Assembly: GCA_002390745.1 (NCBI GenBank)
Contig: DGQK01000002.1
Location: forward strand, 50,160-87,072
Reading direction: 5' to 3'
Source of the DNA: Bacteroidetes bacterium UBA4416
GTDB lineage: Bacteria; Bacteroidota; Bacteroidia; B-17B0; Aurantibacillaceae
Length of the DNA: 36,913 nt
Shown: piece after piece, positions 22,808 through 33,400 of the stretch
Position numbering within the stretch: position 1 is the first letter of the stretch
Layout of the letters: every line of letters starts with the position of its first letter
Program-made: the position numbers and the translations under genes
The notes under the pieces: generated by a model
What the model was told of the DNA's origin: nothing
The model's database searches: none
Seen by the model: only the letters and a program-made list of their open reading frames with translations

Positions 22808-25800
22808 ATGACGACATTAACAACTTTCAGCAGCACTCCGCCACCGATGAGCACCCTGCAAGAGGTGCAGACATGGCTCGGTACACTGTCCACCGGCTCA
22901 ACGGTAAGCATCGGCTCAAGCCTGTTCGACTCACCGATGATCACCAGCCTCTACAAGCTTATTCCATCTGGCGACAACCCGGTTTCTTTGACCATCACTG
23001 CCATCGACGTGAATGGAGCAACCCTGACCGGCAACGCTACTTTCCTCGGGGAAGCCGGAACAACAGTGGCATTGGTATTTACCCAACCTGCCTCCACGCT
23101 GCTGCTTCAGCTAAACGTCACGCCTCCTTCAACCCTGGTGTGGAGCCTGCTGAGTGCCTATAATGTTGGTTTTGGAAGCCTGGCGGCGCAGTTCATTCCC
23201 GATGCGGACAACAATGTGGTGAACCTTGTTTTCTCTTCCAACGTGATCGCAGGAACGAGCCTCTCCCTGCCCATCACCCTTAACGTGGCTACCTATTCGG
23301 GCGACTGGCTGTTGGAGGGAAATTTCATCTCCGTCGGAAACCTTGCACAGGATGCTCTTACAGCCTTAGCTGGTAACAACGATGTGCTGGCGATGTTACA
23401 AAATTACTTTGACCTCGCTAACCTCAGCATCACCGAATTTGAAGTGGCCTTCAATCCTACCCAGAAGACCTGCTCCATGATCCGGATAGGACTGTCGTAT
23501 AATACCGACTGGAAATTTTTTGATGACAAGTTCATCGTGCAAAGTATCAATTTCGATGTGGAAGTATTTAATCCTTTCGAAAGCGATTTCTCGTTCCAGG
23601 GCGTTCTTTATGCAGAAATGCAGATCCCAACCAGTGCAGGAAATTTCACCTTCGATGTCGGCGGCCAATTCCCGGACAATGCCGTGTTTGCCCAGATTGC
23701 GGCCGGCAGCAGCCTCACCGTCAGCGAAGTGTTCGCTTTTTTTCAGGCGACGCCCCCAAGCGGCTTTCCCGACATCGAGATCTCAACGCTCAGCTTTTTC
23801 TTCTGGCCCGGTAACGGAAACTTCACGTTTCAGCTGGCCATCACGAAACCCTTCCCCATTATCGGCGATGTCAGCCTCAACAACTTCAGCTTTAACATCG
23901 GGGTAACCAACAGCGGCAGCACCTTTACGGTGAGCGGCGCCCTGTCCACCTCTTTTTCCCTTGGCACGGCAACGACGCTGGCCCTCAGCGGCAGCTACAC
24001 CACAGGACAAGGCCTCAGCCTGAAAGGCTCGATGACCGACCTGGAAATAGGATCTATTATTGCCGGGATCGGAGATGAGTTCGGCGTTCAGATCCCGGCG
24101 CCTATCAGCAACCTGGTACTCGATTCGATGGATGTGGCCCTCAATACCGGTGGCGCAAGCGATTCATTCTCTTTCAACCTGAAAGGACACACCACGATGT
24201 GCGGCGTCAACGTGGTATTCACGGCCATGGTTGATACCACCTGGGGAAGCACAGCCTTCACAGGCACCTTCGGCGGCACCATCGTGTTGACCACTTCTTC
24301 CGGCGACACCATCAGCTTCGCCGTAACATTCAGCACCTCTGCCAAGGATACCTGGATCACGGCCTCCTACACGGATTCTTCAAACGGCTTAACATTCGAA
24401 GACATTGCCAATGTGTTCGGCTTCACATTACCACCCATTCCATCCGACCTTGACCTCGACCTCACCAACGCTTCCTTCTATTACAACTTCGACACCACGG
24501 AGATCTCCTTCGGGCTGGTTTCCAAAACATATGGCAGCGCTGTATTCGTGAGCCCCATCGTGAGCGGTTCCAGGAAATTTTTCTTCTCGCTCGATGCCAA
24601 TGCAAGCTTCAGCCTTTCCGACCTTCCGCTGGTGGGCGAAGACCTCGCCAAGATCCAAAACATCGAGATCAACACCATGCAGGTGATCATTGGCTCAGAG
24701 CCCGCCAATGCAGCAGATGTAGCTGCCTACCAAAGGCTGGTAGGATTGCTGACGCCTCCTAAAGGAACCACTTACCCGCAGCTGCCGAGTACCGGCACTA
24801 CCGGCGATTTTGTACTGTCGGCAAATATTGATTTCGGCAACCAGACTTTACCGCTGATGCTGAGCATGGGTGGCAGCACCACAACCTCCTCCACTACTGG
24901 CACAAGCAACACCAGCACCCTGCCTGCAACCACAGGAACAGGCACAGGCTCATCAGGCAACAACGTTGTGTCTTCCGGTTCCTCCGACGGCACCAGCTGG
25001 TTCACGATACAAAAAACCTTTGGGCCTGTCACCATCCAGCGCATTGGCGTCAGGTACCAATCCGATCAACAGGCACTGTGGTTTGAAATCGATGCCAGCC
25101 TCACCATAGGGCCCATGACCATTTCCATGACAGGACTGGGCATCGGCTCCTCTATTTCCAATTTCTCTCCGCAGTTCAGTCTGCAGGGAATGGGCATCAT
25201 GTACAGCCAACCGCCGCTTACTATTGGCGGCTCCTTTGCCAACCTCACACAACCGGGTGGCGACCTCGAATTCGACGGCAGCGTGATCGTCGGTTTTGGC
25301 TCCTTCCAGGTAGAGGCCTTCGGGTTTTATTCAGAGACCAAAACCTACGACTCCATGTTCATCTTCGGGGATGTCACTGCCCCTATGGGCGGTGTGCCTG
25401 CATTCTTCCTCACAGGAATCGCCCTGGGCTTCGGCTATAACTCTTCGCTCCGCATCCCTACGGTTAACCAGGTAGAGCAGTTCCCGTTCATCGAAGTGCT
25501 TCCCAACTCCTTCCCTCCGGGCCGTGCAACACCGGCAAAAACACCGCAGGAGGCGCTGAACCAGCTCCTGAACACGGCGCCACCATGGGTAACGCAAACG
25601 CCGGGCCCTATCTGGGTGGCAGCGGGCATCACCTTTACCAGCTTCGACATCGTCAACTCTCAGGCCATGGTGATCGTGCAGACAGGCGCAGACCTGACGC
25701 TTGCCCTCCTCGGTACGTCGAGCGCACAGTTTCCGCAAGGCGTGAGCCCGACCAGCGCCGAAGTATATGCCTACCTGGGCATGGATCTGGAGCTCCTGAT

Positions 25801-27181
25801 CAAACCCAATGCCGGTATCTTCAGCCTGGAGGCCGTCATCTCCAATCAGTCGTTCCTGCTCGACCGCTCCTGTGTGCTCACCGGCGGCTTCGCGTTCTAT
25901 GTGTGGTTCGGGAACAGCCCTTATGCCGGCGATTTTGTGTTGACGCTCGGTGGCTACAACCCCGGATACGTTCCACCATCCTACTACCCGTCCGTGCCGA
26001 AACTGGGCTTTCACTGGTCGCTCGACTCCTCGATCTCCATCAGCGGCGATGCCTACTTTGCCTTTACGCCTTCTGCGCTGATGGTGGGCGGCGAGCTAAA
26101 CGCCGTATACCAGGCCGGCAACCTGAAGGCCTGGTTCGATGCCCATGCCGATATCATCGTGCAGTGGAAGCCTTTCTGGTTCTACGCCAACATCGGGATC
26201 TCCGTGGGCGCTTCCTACAAGCTCGACCTCCTGCTCACCTCCTGCACCGTATCCGTGGAGCTCGGCTGCGACCTGGAATTCTGGGGCCCGCCTACCGGCG
26301 GCAGCGTGTATGTTGACTGGTACATCATTTCATTTACCATACCATTCGGTGCAGACAACACTCACAACGGCTCACAGCTCACCTGGACGGATGTGCAGGC
26401 AATGTTGCCAAATGCAGGATCGACAGCCTCTCCAAACGTTCTGAGCCTGAACCCGGTATCCGGCCTCACACCAACCTCCACGCAGCCGGCTGGTTCCGGC
26501 AGCGGGCTTGAGGACAGCGATACACCAGCCAGCTGGATTGTGCGCGGCAGCCATTTTGCCTTCAGCACCTCTTCCACGATCCCCGCTACCCAGGCGACAG
26601 TTGGTGGAACCTATACCTTCAACAGCGGTAACACCTTTAACGTGGCGCCGTTGAGCTGGTCGAACATGACGGCCACGCATACGGTGACCATCAAAACCGA
26701 AGCGGGAGCTGATTGCTCTTCTTCATTCACGGCTGTTCAAACACAGCAAAGCCTGCCGGCCTCCTTATGGGGCACACAGAGTACCACCACGCCGAATGCA
26801 AGCACCCAGCTGGTTCCGAATCAGATGACCGGTGTGACCGTGCAGGTGAATCCTCCGCAAATAGGAAGCTCTGCCGGGCCCGTGAACGTAGAGCTGTATC
26901 TCGAAGGCGTAAGCCTGGAGCTGACCAACGCCGTATTATGGATCAGCAATACGGCATCACCGACCGGCGACATCCCTGTAAACAGCATGACCACGATCTC
27001 AACGATAGCCAATACGGCGGGCAACGGTATTGCTTCTTCCACGATCATCCAGGCAAGGAACAGCATCTTCGATGCTCTGGGAACAGCAGGCTATCAGCCG
27101 GATACAAGTAACGACCCGATGATAAATTTCGCCAACGACATCGCCTGCGCCTTCAATGCAGAACCGATGATGGTTAACTAA
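22808..27181 (+). CDS. Giant beta-rich protein, DUF6603-like (1457 aa)
   Basis: This 1457-aa protein starts 11 bp after the MBL gene. The first half (about 1-680) is a string of Ser/Thr/Gly-rich beta segments with internally similar blocks (for example SMTDLEIGSIIAGIGDEFG against GLTFEDIANVFGFTLPPIP). A low-complexity Ser/Thr/Gly linker (about 686-730) follows. Residues about 730-1200 carry FGFYSETKTYDSMFIFGDVT, FFLTGIALGFGYNSSLRIP and VNQVEQFPF, which I associate with the DUF6603 family from memory. A C-terminal tail (about 1200-1457) is again Thr/Ser-rich. It has no signal peptide, membrane helix or T9SS tail. The function is unknown; a large structural or surface component is likely. Confidence 0.8.
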   Translation: MTTLTTFSSTPPPMSTLQEVQTWLGTLSTGSTVSIGSSLFDSPMITSLYKLIPSGDNPVSLTITAIDVNGATLTGNATFLGEAGTTVALVFTQPASTLLLQLNVTPPSTLVWSLLSAYNVGFGSLAAQFIPDADNNVVNLVFSSNVIAGTSLSLPITLNVATYSGDWLLEGNFISVGNLAQDALTALAGNNDVLAMLQNYFDLANLSITEFEVAFNPTQKTCSMIRIGLSYNTDWKFFDDKFIVQSINFDVEVFNPFESDFSFQGVLYAEMQIPTSAGNFTFDVGGQFPDNAVFAQIAAGSSLTVSEVFAFFQATPPSGFPDIEISTLSFFFWPGNGNFTFQLAITKPFPIIGDVSLNNFSFNIGVTNSGSTFTVSGALSTSFSLGTATTLALSGSYTTGQGLSLKGSMTDLEIGSIIAGIGDEFGVQIPAPISNLVLDSMDVALNTGGASDSFSFNLKGHTTMCGVNVVFTAMVDTTWGSTAFTGTFGGTIVLTTSSGDTISFAVTFSTSAKDTWITASYTDSSNGLTFEDIANVFGFTLPPIPSDLDLDLTNASFYYNFDTTEISFGLVSKTYGSAVFVSPIVSGSRKFFFSLDANASFSLSDLPLVGEDLAKIQNIEINTMQVIIGSEPANAADVAAYQRLVGLLTPPKGTTYPQLPSTGTTGDFVLSANIDFGNQTLPLMLSMGGSTTTSSTTGTSNTSTLPATTGTGTGSSGNNVVSSGSSDGTSWFTIQKTFGPVTIQRIGVRYQSDQQALWFEIDASLTIGPMTISMTGLGIGSSISNFSPQFSLQGMGIMYSQPPLTIGGSFANLTQPGGDLEFDGSVIVGFGSFQVEAFGFYSETKTYDSMFIFGDVTAPMGGVPAFFLTGIALGFGYNSSLRIPTVNQVEQFPFIEVLPNSFPPGRATPAKTPQEALNQLLNTAPPWVTQTPGPIWVAAGITFTSFDIVNSQAMVIVQTGADLTLALLGTSSAQFPQGVSPTSAEVYAYLGMDLELLIKPNAGIFSLEAVISNQSFLLDRSCVLTGGFAFYVWFGNSPYAGDFVLTLGGYNPGYVPPSYYPSVPKLGFHWSLDSSISISGDAYFAFTPSALMVGGELNAVYQAGNLKAWFDAHADIIVQWKPFWFYANIGISVGASYKLDLLLTSCTVSVELGCDLEFWGPPTGGSVYVDWYIISFTIPFGADNTHNGSQLTWTDVQAMLPNAGSTASPNVLSLNPVSGLTPTSTQPAGSGSGLEDSDTPASWIVRGSHFAFSTSSTIPATQATVGGTYTFNSGNTFNVAPLSWSNMTATHTVTIKTEAGADCSSSFTAVQTQQSLPASLWGTQSTTTPNASTQLVPNQMTGVTVQVNPPQIGSSAGPVNVELYLEGVSLELTNAVLWISNTASPTGDIPVNSMTTISTIANTAGNGIASSTIIQARNSIFDALGTAGYQPDTSNDPMINFANDIACAFNAEPMMVN

Positions 27182-27186
27182 TCTCT

Positions 27187-30100
27187 ATGAATACTATGGA
27201 CACGACACAACAAACTCCCAATTTCGCTCTGGCCAGTCTTCCGACTCCGCCACCACCGGGCAGCATCCAGTTTTTCGACGGCTATTTTCCGGCATTGCCG
27301 GCAGGCAACTACAGCATTGGGCTGCAACACCAGATGTCGGGGCAGAGCGGAGTGCCCGGTGCATTCAGCATACCCGATCAGGCTTTCAGCGTAGTGGCGC
27401 CGGAATTTTTCATCGACCCATCAATCATTCAAACGATCTATCCACCACAAGGTGGCTCGGATCAATACAGCTCCGACCTTCCCTTCCTTGTCATGACGGA
27501 TCCCTCCTTGCCATGGGAGCGGAACTTAGTACCGGGCAGCGCTCCTTCACATTCGGGAGACCCGACGCCCTGGATGGCGCTGGTGATCTTTGCGGAGAGC
27601 GAAATTATTTTTCCGGCGTCCTCCACCTCCGGAAACCCCGTGACATCAGGCACTGTCACCGATCTCCTGGCCAGCAGCACAACTGTGTTAAAGCCTGATA
27701 TCCCTACAGACCTGATCCAACCGGATATGCTATCGGCCACCTGCCAGAGCATTACCATACCTGGCGCTGTGTTCAATGACGTCATGCCGGATACTTCCGA
27801 GCTTTCCTATATGGCCCACTGCCGCGGTGTGAATACGACCGATGAAGGCGAGCAGCTGCTGAGTGTGATGCTTTGCAACCGCATGCCGGTGGTGAGCAGT
27901 ACGGATCCTGCACCGGTACGCTATTATGCAAACCTGATCTCGCTGGAAGGCTTTGCTGCTTACCTGGGGCCGAATGCCACGCCTATTCCCAACAAACCTA
28001 CAGGCGGCCTCTGCGACGTGCAGATCGTGTCGCTCTATAGCTGGAACTTTGTGTCGCAACCCAGCAGCGGGCAAAGTTTTGAAGCGCTGGTGAATGGATT
28101 GATCCAGAGCGAAACGGTTACAGGCGGCGCGTTGAGCCTGCCTTATTCAAAATCTGTCAACCTGCCTCCGGTTGTGACCGGCCGCCTGAGCGATGGCTTT
28201 GTTCCCCTGACCTTCATTGCCGGATCGGGTGATGAGAGCTTCGCCTGGTACCGGGGGCCTTTCTCAGCGGTGCCTCCGCAGCCGCTCCCTCCGGTTGGCA
28301 ACCCTCCTGTTCCTGTATTACAGGCCAGCGGGGCTGATTCCTTAATGATCTACCTGGCCGAGCAGGGCTTGTTTGATCTGAGCTATGCTTCGGCCTGGAA
28401 TATCGGCCGTAACATCGCCCTGGCCGACTCCGGCTTTGTTCAAAACATCACCACCTACAGGCAGACAGCGACCGAGTTGCTGAACAACCTGACACAGCGC
28501 ATGTCGATGTCGCACTTTTCGGGACAGACAGATCCAAAAAGCCTGCTGGCTTCCAATGCCTCGCGAAAACAATTCTCGAAGATGATGGGCAGCGGCCTTG
28601 GCAAACACTGGACAAACTCACTTGCAGCTGTTGCAGAAAATCCTACCCCGGCAGCACTGAACGTGCAGCGCATGAAAAAAAGCCGCAGCCGGGTTTCCCT
28701 TCATCCCAGCGAGGTCCTTGCGATGCCGGGCGTTCCGGAGGCCATTGCAGGCAACATGAGCGACACGGTAACTGCCATCACCCTGTGGCTGAAAAACCTG
28801 AGCTTGCTTCAACCCGTTCCTTTTTCGTACCTGGTACCAAACCCGGCCATGCTGCCGGTAGAGTCGATCCGCTTTTTTTACCTGGATCCCAACTGGACGG
28901 AAGCCCTGATTGCGGGCGCCATGAGCATCGCCATCCAGAACTCGAAAGATGCTGCACTTTATAAAGCCATGCTGCCAGCGTTTATCTCCAGCAATGGCGG
29001 AGAAATGAGCGGGATGCTCATCCGCTCGCAGCTTGTATCGGGCTGGCCGAAGCTGGTAATTTCACCAACGCTTGGCGGCGCTCCGATGAACATTGTCCGC
29101 AACGATTGTCCGGCTACCAATGTCCGCCTGGTATTGTTTGACGGCATCCCGGATACGGTAACGCTGGGCGAGCCTTACCAGGGCCTGCTGTTCGGCGTCG
29201 AGGATTTCGGCGTGGCGCCGAGGTGCGTGACATCCTCTGCCCTTACCGGCGCTATTATTTCCAATGCTCAGCATGTGCAGCCACTGTACCGCACGCCTGC
29301 GAGCGGAAGCCTGGGCGGCGTACTCGACATTGATTCCACTGTACCTCTCCTGCAAAACGCTGCCGGCGTGCTTCCATTCAGCTCAGGGGCCGTGGTAAAC
29401 TGGAACGGCACAGCGCTTGCCACCACCTTTGTGGCCGCTAACCAGCTGACAGCCGTTGTTCCCGCATCGCTGGTAGCAAGTGTCGGAACAGCAAACGTAA
29501 CCGTGAACAGCGGAGGTGCCACCTCTCTTCCTGCTGTCTTCCATATCAGCGCTCCTTTCGAGATCGACTCCATCAATCCAACCATGATGCTCGTTGGCTC
29601 CGATCAGTTCACCCTGACAGTTTCCGGGATAGGCTTTGCCTCCGATGCCCAGATCCAATGGAACGGTACGTCGCTCACCACAACGGTGATCAGCACATCG
29701 GAAGCTACGGCTGTGATCGCGGCAGACGCCGTTGCCGCAATCGGGTCAGCTACCATCACGGTGAGTTCGGGTGGCAGCACTTCCAATAGCATGACCCTGA
29801 ACATTGTTGGCGGTGACCCTGTGATCAACACCTTGTTGCCGGCTGTTGTGATGGAGGCAAGCCCAGGCTTCACCCTTACCCTTATGGGCTCCGGCTTTAC
29901 ACAGAATGCCGTGGCGCAATGGAACGGCACAGCGCTGTCGACACGATTTGTATCGGGCGAGCAGCTTACGGCAGCTGTACCGTCCTCTCTGATCACGAGC
30001 CCCGGAACCATCCCGGTAAGCGTGGTCATCAATGGCACGGCATCTCCTGCTGTTACCTTTACTGTAGCGGATCAGACAGCTACGATTGGTTCCCTGCAAC

Positions 30101-30480
30101 CGCCTGTAGCCCTGGTGGGTGGTTCCGATGTGCAGCTGACGATAGATGGCGTGGGCTTTGCACAAGGCGATTCCGTTCAATGGAATGGCACCAAGCTGAC
30201 AACAACTTTCGACAGCTCCGAGCAGCTGATTGCCACCGTACCGGCCTCTCTCCTGACGCAGGCCGGCACCATCGCCGTGACGGTGCTTTCGGGCACCACT
30301 ACATCCAACAGTGTAAACTTTACCGTGATCGTTCCACAGCCTGCCATAGGCCTGCTGGAACCTGCCTCCGTGGTTGCCAGAGCCGCCGGCTTTACCTTAA
30401 CGCTTACCGGAGGCTTTGGCCCCGGCGATTTTGCCTTGCAGATGGTAGCTGCTCCTGAACTTCAACCTTTCAATAACTAA
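27187..30480 (+). CDS. Large protein with C-terminal IPT/TIG array (1097 aa)
   Basis: It starts 5 bp after the preceding stop. The N-terminal about 730 residues form an unrecognised region beginning SIQFFDGYFPALPAGNYSI, then TDPSLPWERN and a Trp/helix-rich block (GLFDLSYASAWNIGRNIALA, about 395-415). The C-terminal part (about 733-1097) holds four IPT/TIG immunoglobulin-like repeats of about 86 residues, each with an [GV]xxF or VxWNG core strand (for example IQWNGTSLTTT, VQWNGTKLTTT), plus a truncated fifth. TIG domains often mediate adhesion or spacing on surface proteins. No signal peptide is visible. The family of the N-terminal region is unknown. Confidence 0.8.
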   Translation: MNTMDTTQQTPNFALASLPTPPPPGSIQFFDGYFPALPAGNYSIGLQHQMSGQSGVPGAFSIPDQAFSVVAPEFFIDPSIIQTIYPPQGGSDQYSSDLPFLVMTDPSLPWERNLVPGSAPSHSGDPTPWMALVIFAESEIIFPASSTSGNPVTSGTVTDLLASSTTVLKPDIPTDLIQPDMLSATCQSITIPGAVFNDVMPDTSELSYMAHCRGVNTTDEGEQLLSVMLCNRMPVVSSTDPAPVRYYANLISLEGFAAYLGPNATPIPNKPTGGLCDVQIVSLYSWNFVSQPSSGQSFEALVNGLIQSETVTGGALSLPYSKSVNLPPVVTGRLSDGFVPLTFIAGSGDESFAWYRGPFSAVPPQPLPPVGNPPVPVLQASGADSLMIYLAEQGLFDLSYASAWNIGRNIALADSGFVQNITTYRQTATELLNNLTQRMSMSHFSGQTDPKSLLASNASRKQFSKMMGSGLGKHWTNSLAAVAENPTPAALNVQRMKKSRSRVSLHPSEVLAMPGVPEAIAGNMSDTVTAITLWLKNLSLLQPVPFSYLVPNPAMLPVESIRFFYLDPNWTEALIAGAMSIAIQNSKDAALYKAMLPAFISSNGGEMSGMLIRSQLVSGWPKLVISPTLGGAPMNIVRNDCPATNVRLVLFDGIPDTVTLGEPYQGLLFGVEDFGVAPRCVTSSALTGAIISNAQHVQPLYRTPASGSLGGVLDIDSTVPLLQNAAGVLPFSSGAVVNWNGTALATTFVAANQLTAVVPASLVASVGTANVTVNSGGATSLPAVFHISAPFEIDSINPTMMLVGSDQFTLTVSGIGFASDAQIQWNGTSLTTTVISTSEATAVIAADAVAAIGSATITVSSGGSTSNSMTLNIVGGDPVINTLLPAVVMEASPGFTLTLMGSGFTQNAVAQWNGTALSTRFVSGEQLTAAVPSSLITSPGTIPVSVVINGTASPAVTFTVADQTATIGSLQPPVALVGGSDVQLTIDGVGFAQGDSVQWNGTKLTTTFDSSEQLIATVPASLLTQAGTIAVTVLSGTTTSNSVNFTVIVPQPAIGLLEPASVVARAAGFTLTLTGGFGPGDFALQMVAAPELQPFNN
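29383..30474 (+). repeat. Tandem IPT/TIG-domain coding repeat
   Basis: Four repeats of about 258 bp plus a partial fifth begin near 29383 (incomplete start), 29557, 29815, 30073 and 30343. A TGGAA[CT]GGCAC core recurs at 29401, 29921 and 30181. The last unit ends early (LTGGFGPGDFALQMV). Confidence 0.75.
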
Positions 30481-30491
30481 ACCAAGATACT

Positions 30492-33400
30492 ATGAGTAAC
30501 CCGAATCCATTAATCGTTCCGATGACTGTAGAGGCCCTGGTGGTGAATGATATTTTCCGCACCAACGGCAACAGCTTTGTAAGAAACCAGATGCTCTACG
30601 GGGCCATGAGCAGCTGTAACAGCGGTCAACCGGGGATCAGCAATAACGACACCCAGTTCACCCTCCATTCGACCAGCCCTGTGCTGCCCAGCAAAACACC
30701 GGCCGGCGATTATTACAATGGTGTGTACCTGAAGTGGCGCTTACCTGAAAGCTTCACCAATGGTGTACAGGATAATGTGACGGGCATAACGGAATACCCG
30801 CTGGTGCCAAACCGATGGCTGGTAGTGCGTTACAGCGGCCCTTTGACGCAGCGCGTGGCTACCGCCTGGATCGTGGAAAGCGATCACGTGTACCCCAACA
30901 ACCAGGTTCCTCAGCCAACCAATGCTTCGATGGCCGCCACCGCCTATGTGAAGGCCAATGCAAACGGCACACCGACTCAACAATACATCGGGCAGAACAT
31001 CCAGCTGGGAAGCTGGACCGAATCGGGCAATGATCTTCAGCTAACGGCCATGGCTCCCGGCAATCCGGCTTTCGGTGTTTTTCAACCGCAGAACAACAAT
31101 GTGTTTTCGTTTATCGATTGCCTCAACAGCAGCCCTACCGAAACCCTCAGCTATATGGTGACGGGGTGGTTCTCGAACCCCGCAAGCGATCCTTTGTATG
31201 AAAAGCTGGCGGTGTGGACGAACAATACCGGAAACGGTGTGGTTTCTACCCTCAATTTTTCGGCATCTTCCGCCTCACAGGTAAGCTGGGCGGCAGGCAC
31301 GATCACCATTGCGGGCACAGTATATAACATCGCTGCGGGCAACACCGGAACCATGTCGGCCACTACTTACCTGTACCTCGATCCGCAGGTATCTTCTACC
31401 GCTTTACAGATCACGACAGATCTTCCCACGGCTCAGGCAGGTACTCCGGTTGTGACGGCAACGCCTTTCTTCGCGGCTCAGCTGTCGGCGATGGGCTGGA
31501 CACTTCCTGAAAATACCGACCCGACATTAACGGCTACCTGGTCGATGCTTTATGGCACGGTGAATGGCGTTCAATGGCAAAACACGGCCCTGCCTCCCGG
31601 CGGCGTTCCTTCGGCAAGCACCGGTGCGCCTCCTGTTTCGGTTGCCGTGGGCAATACCTCGGTAGAGGCCCTTACGGCAATGATCACCGCACAGGCGGCG
31701 CAGCAAAATATTCCTATTGATGCCGAACTCCTGGAGGCATTTCAACTGGACCTCACCGAAGTGTTTGACATGCCGGATGGCGCTGCCGTGCTGGCTGAAA
31801 AACTCCAGGCAAGCTTTTTCCAAAAATTTTCGGGCGGCTACAACTGGAACATCGTGGATGCTCCCGACAGCACCACACAGGTTTCCGCCGAAGAGCTGCA
31901 AAAGGAGCTGGCCTGGCTTGCCACGCTGAATCAAAACCAGGAGAACCTGAATGAGGCCCTGAATGAACTGGCAGCGCTACAATCGCAGCTGTATACGATG
32001 TGGTGGAAATACGCCGACTGGCCGAATGCCATCCAGCAGGATTGCGCTGTGCCCGGCCTGGATACGCAAAGCGGCCTGCAACAACAACTGGACCCAACGG
32101 TTACGGGAAGCCTGGCCCAACTCACAGCGGCACAGATGACAAAGGTAAACGACCTCATGGCGCTTGTTCCTACCGGCGACACACAGGCCGACCTGGCGCT
32201 GGCAATCCTCGATTATGCGACACAACAGGGTCTTCCTGCTACCCGCCTCCTGAAAAGAACGATCGCTCCTTTATTTTATAAGCCAAACAATCCTGTGGTG
32301 CTGATTGCCGGCGCCGGTGTTTCGGGCCTCGTGCAAACCGACAACAGCAGCCTGCTTTGCCGTTTCCCGTCGCAGACAGTCACCGGCTTCAATTACAACA
32401 GCCAGCAGGTAACAGCCGCTACTTCCGGGCTTTCGATTCCTCAGCCAAACCTTTCGCAGGTAACAGGCGCGCCCTGGTCGGTTACTTTACTGAACAGCCT
32501 GGTGAATGAGTTTTTTTTCCTGGACCCTAACAATGCTGCTGCCGTGGCCGCTGCTATTTCGGCGAGCACTTCCGATGTGCAGACAGCGATGAGCAATAGC
32601 GCAAACGACATCGGTGAATACCCAACCGGCGCTGTCGAGCAGTGGACGCAGAATCCGTGGCATCCGTTATTGATGTACTGGCAGCTTAACTACTATCCGA
32701 TCGAGTTTGGCGCTCCTTCGGCTCCCAACTGGAGCTTTGATAACGGTCAGTTTTTCTGGAACGGTTCGGCGTCGAGCGTTGTGAAGACGAACACCTACAT
32801 CTACAGCAGCATGATACAGCTCACGCCGATCGCTAATTTCAACATGCAGGCGCGGATCAAGGCATTTCTTGCCAATAATCCCGATATGGACCCGGTTGAA
32901 AAAGCGGAATTCGAAGCGCTCCTGGATTTTGTTCAGACCTCGGATCAATGGGACCTGCTCTCACAGTCGATGGACGGCTTTAATGAGCAAATGCAGCTGG
33001 GGCTGCCAGGTGTATTTATGTCTCCTGCGTCCTACCCGTCAGCGACAACGCCAAGCCTGTCGACGCTGATTGGCAATGCAACAGGGTATCCGCCTTCTCT
33101 TGGAAATATTCCCTCTTCAACGCCTTATCCGCCGAGCGGCTTCTTACCGCTTCGCTCCGGCCAGTTTGAATTTATCCAGCTGGTGCTGATCGATGAATGG
33201 GGACAAGCGCTCTGGCCAATCGATTCATATAATTATAAAACGGTATCGGTATACATGCCGCCTGAGATGACACCGGTTCAGAGCTCTGAGCCCGTTGATT
33301 TTACGGTAAGCAGTACCGTGGCGATCTCTTCTATCAGCCCGGAGCTTGCACCGGCCGGTGGCAGCGCCGTGACATTGACGGTGAACGGTGTCAACTTTAC

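Noticed and set aside
25331..26014. Antisense frame of 227 aa in the DUF6603-like gene
   Set aside because: Composition is typical of a shadow of a GC-rich gene and the frame shows no domain.
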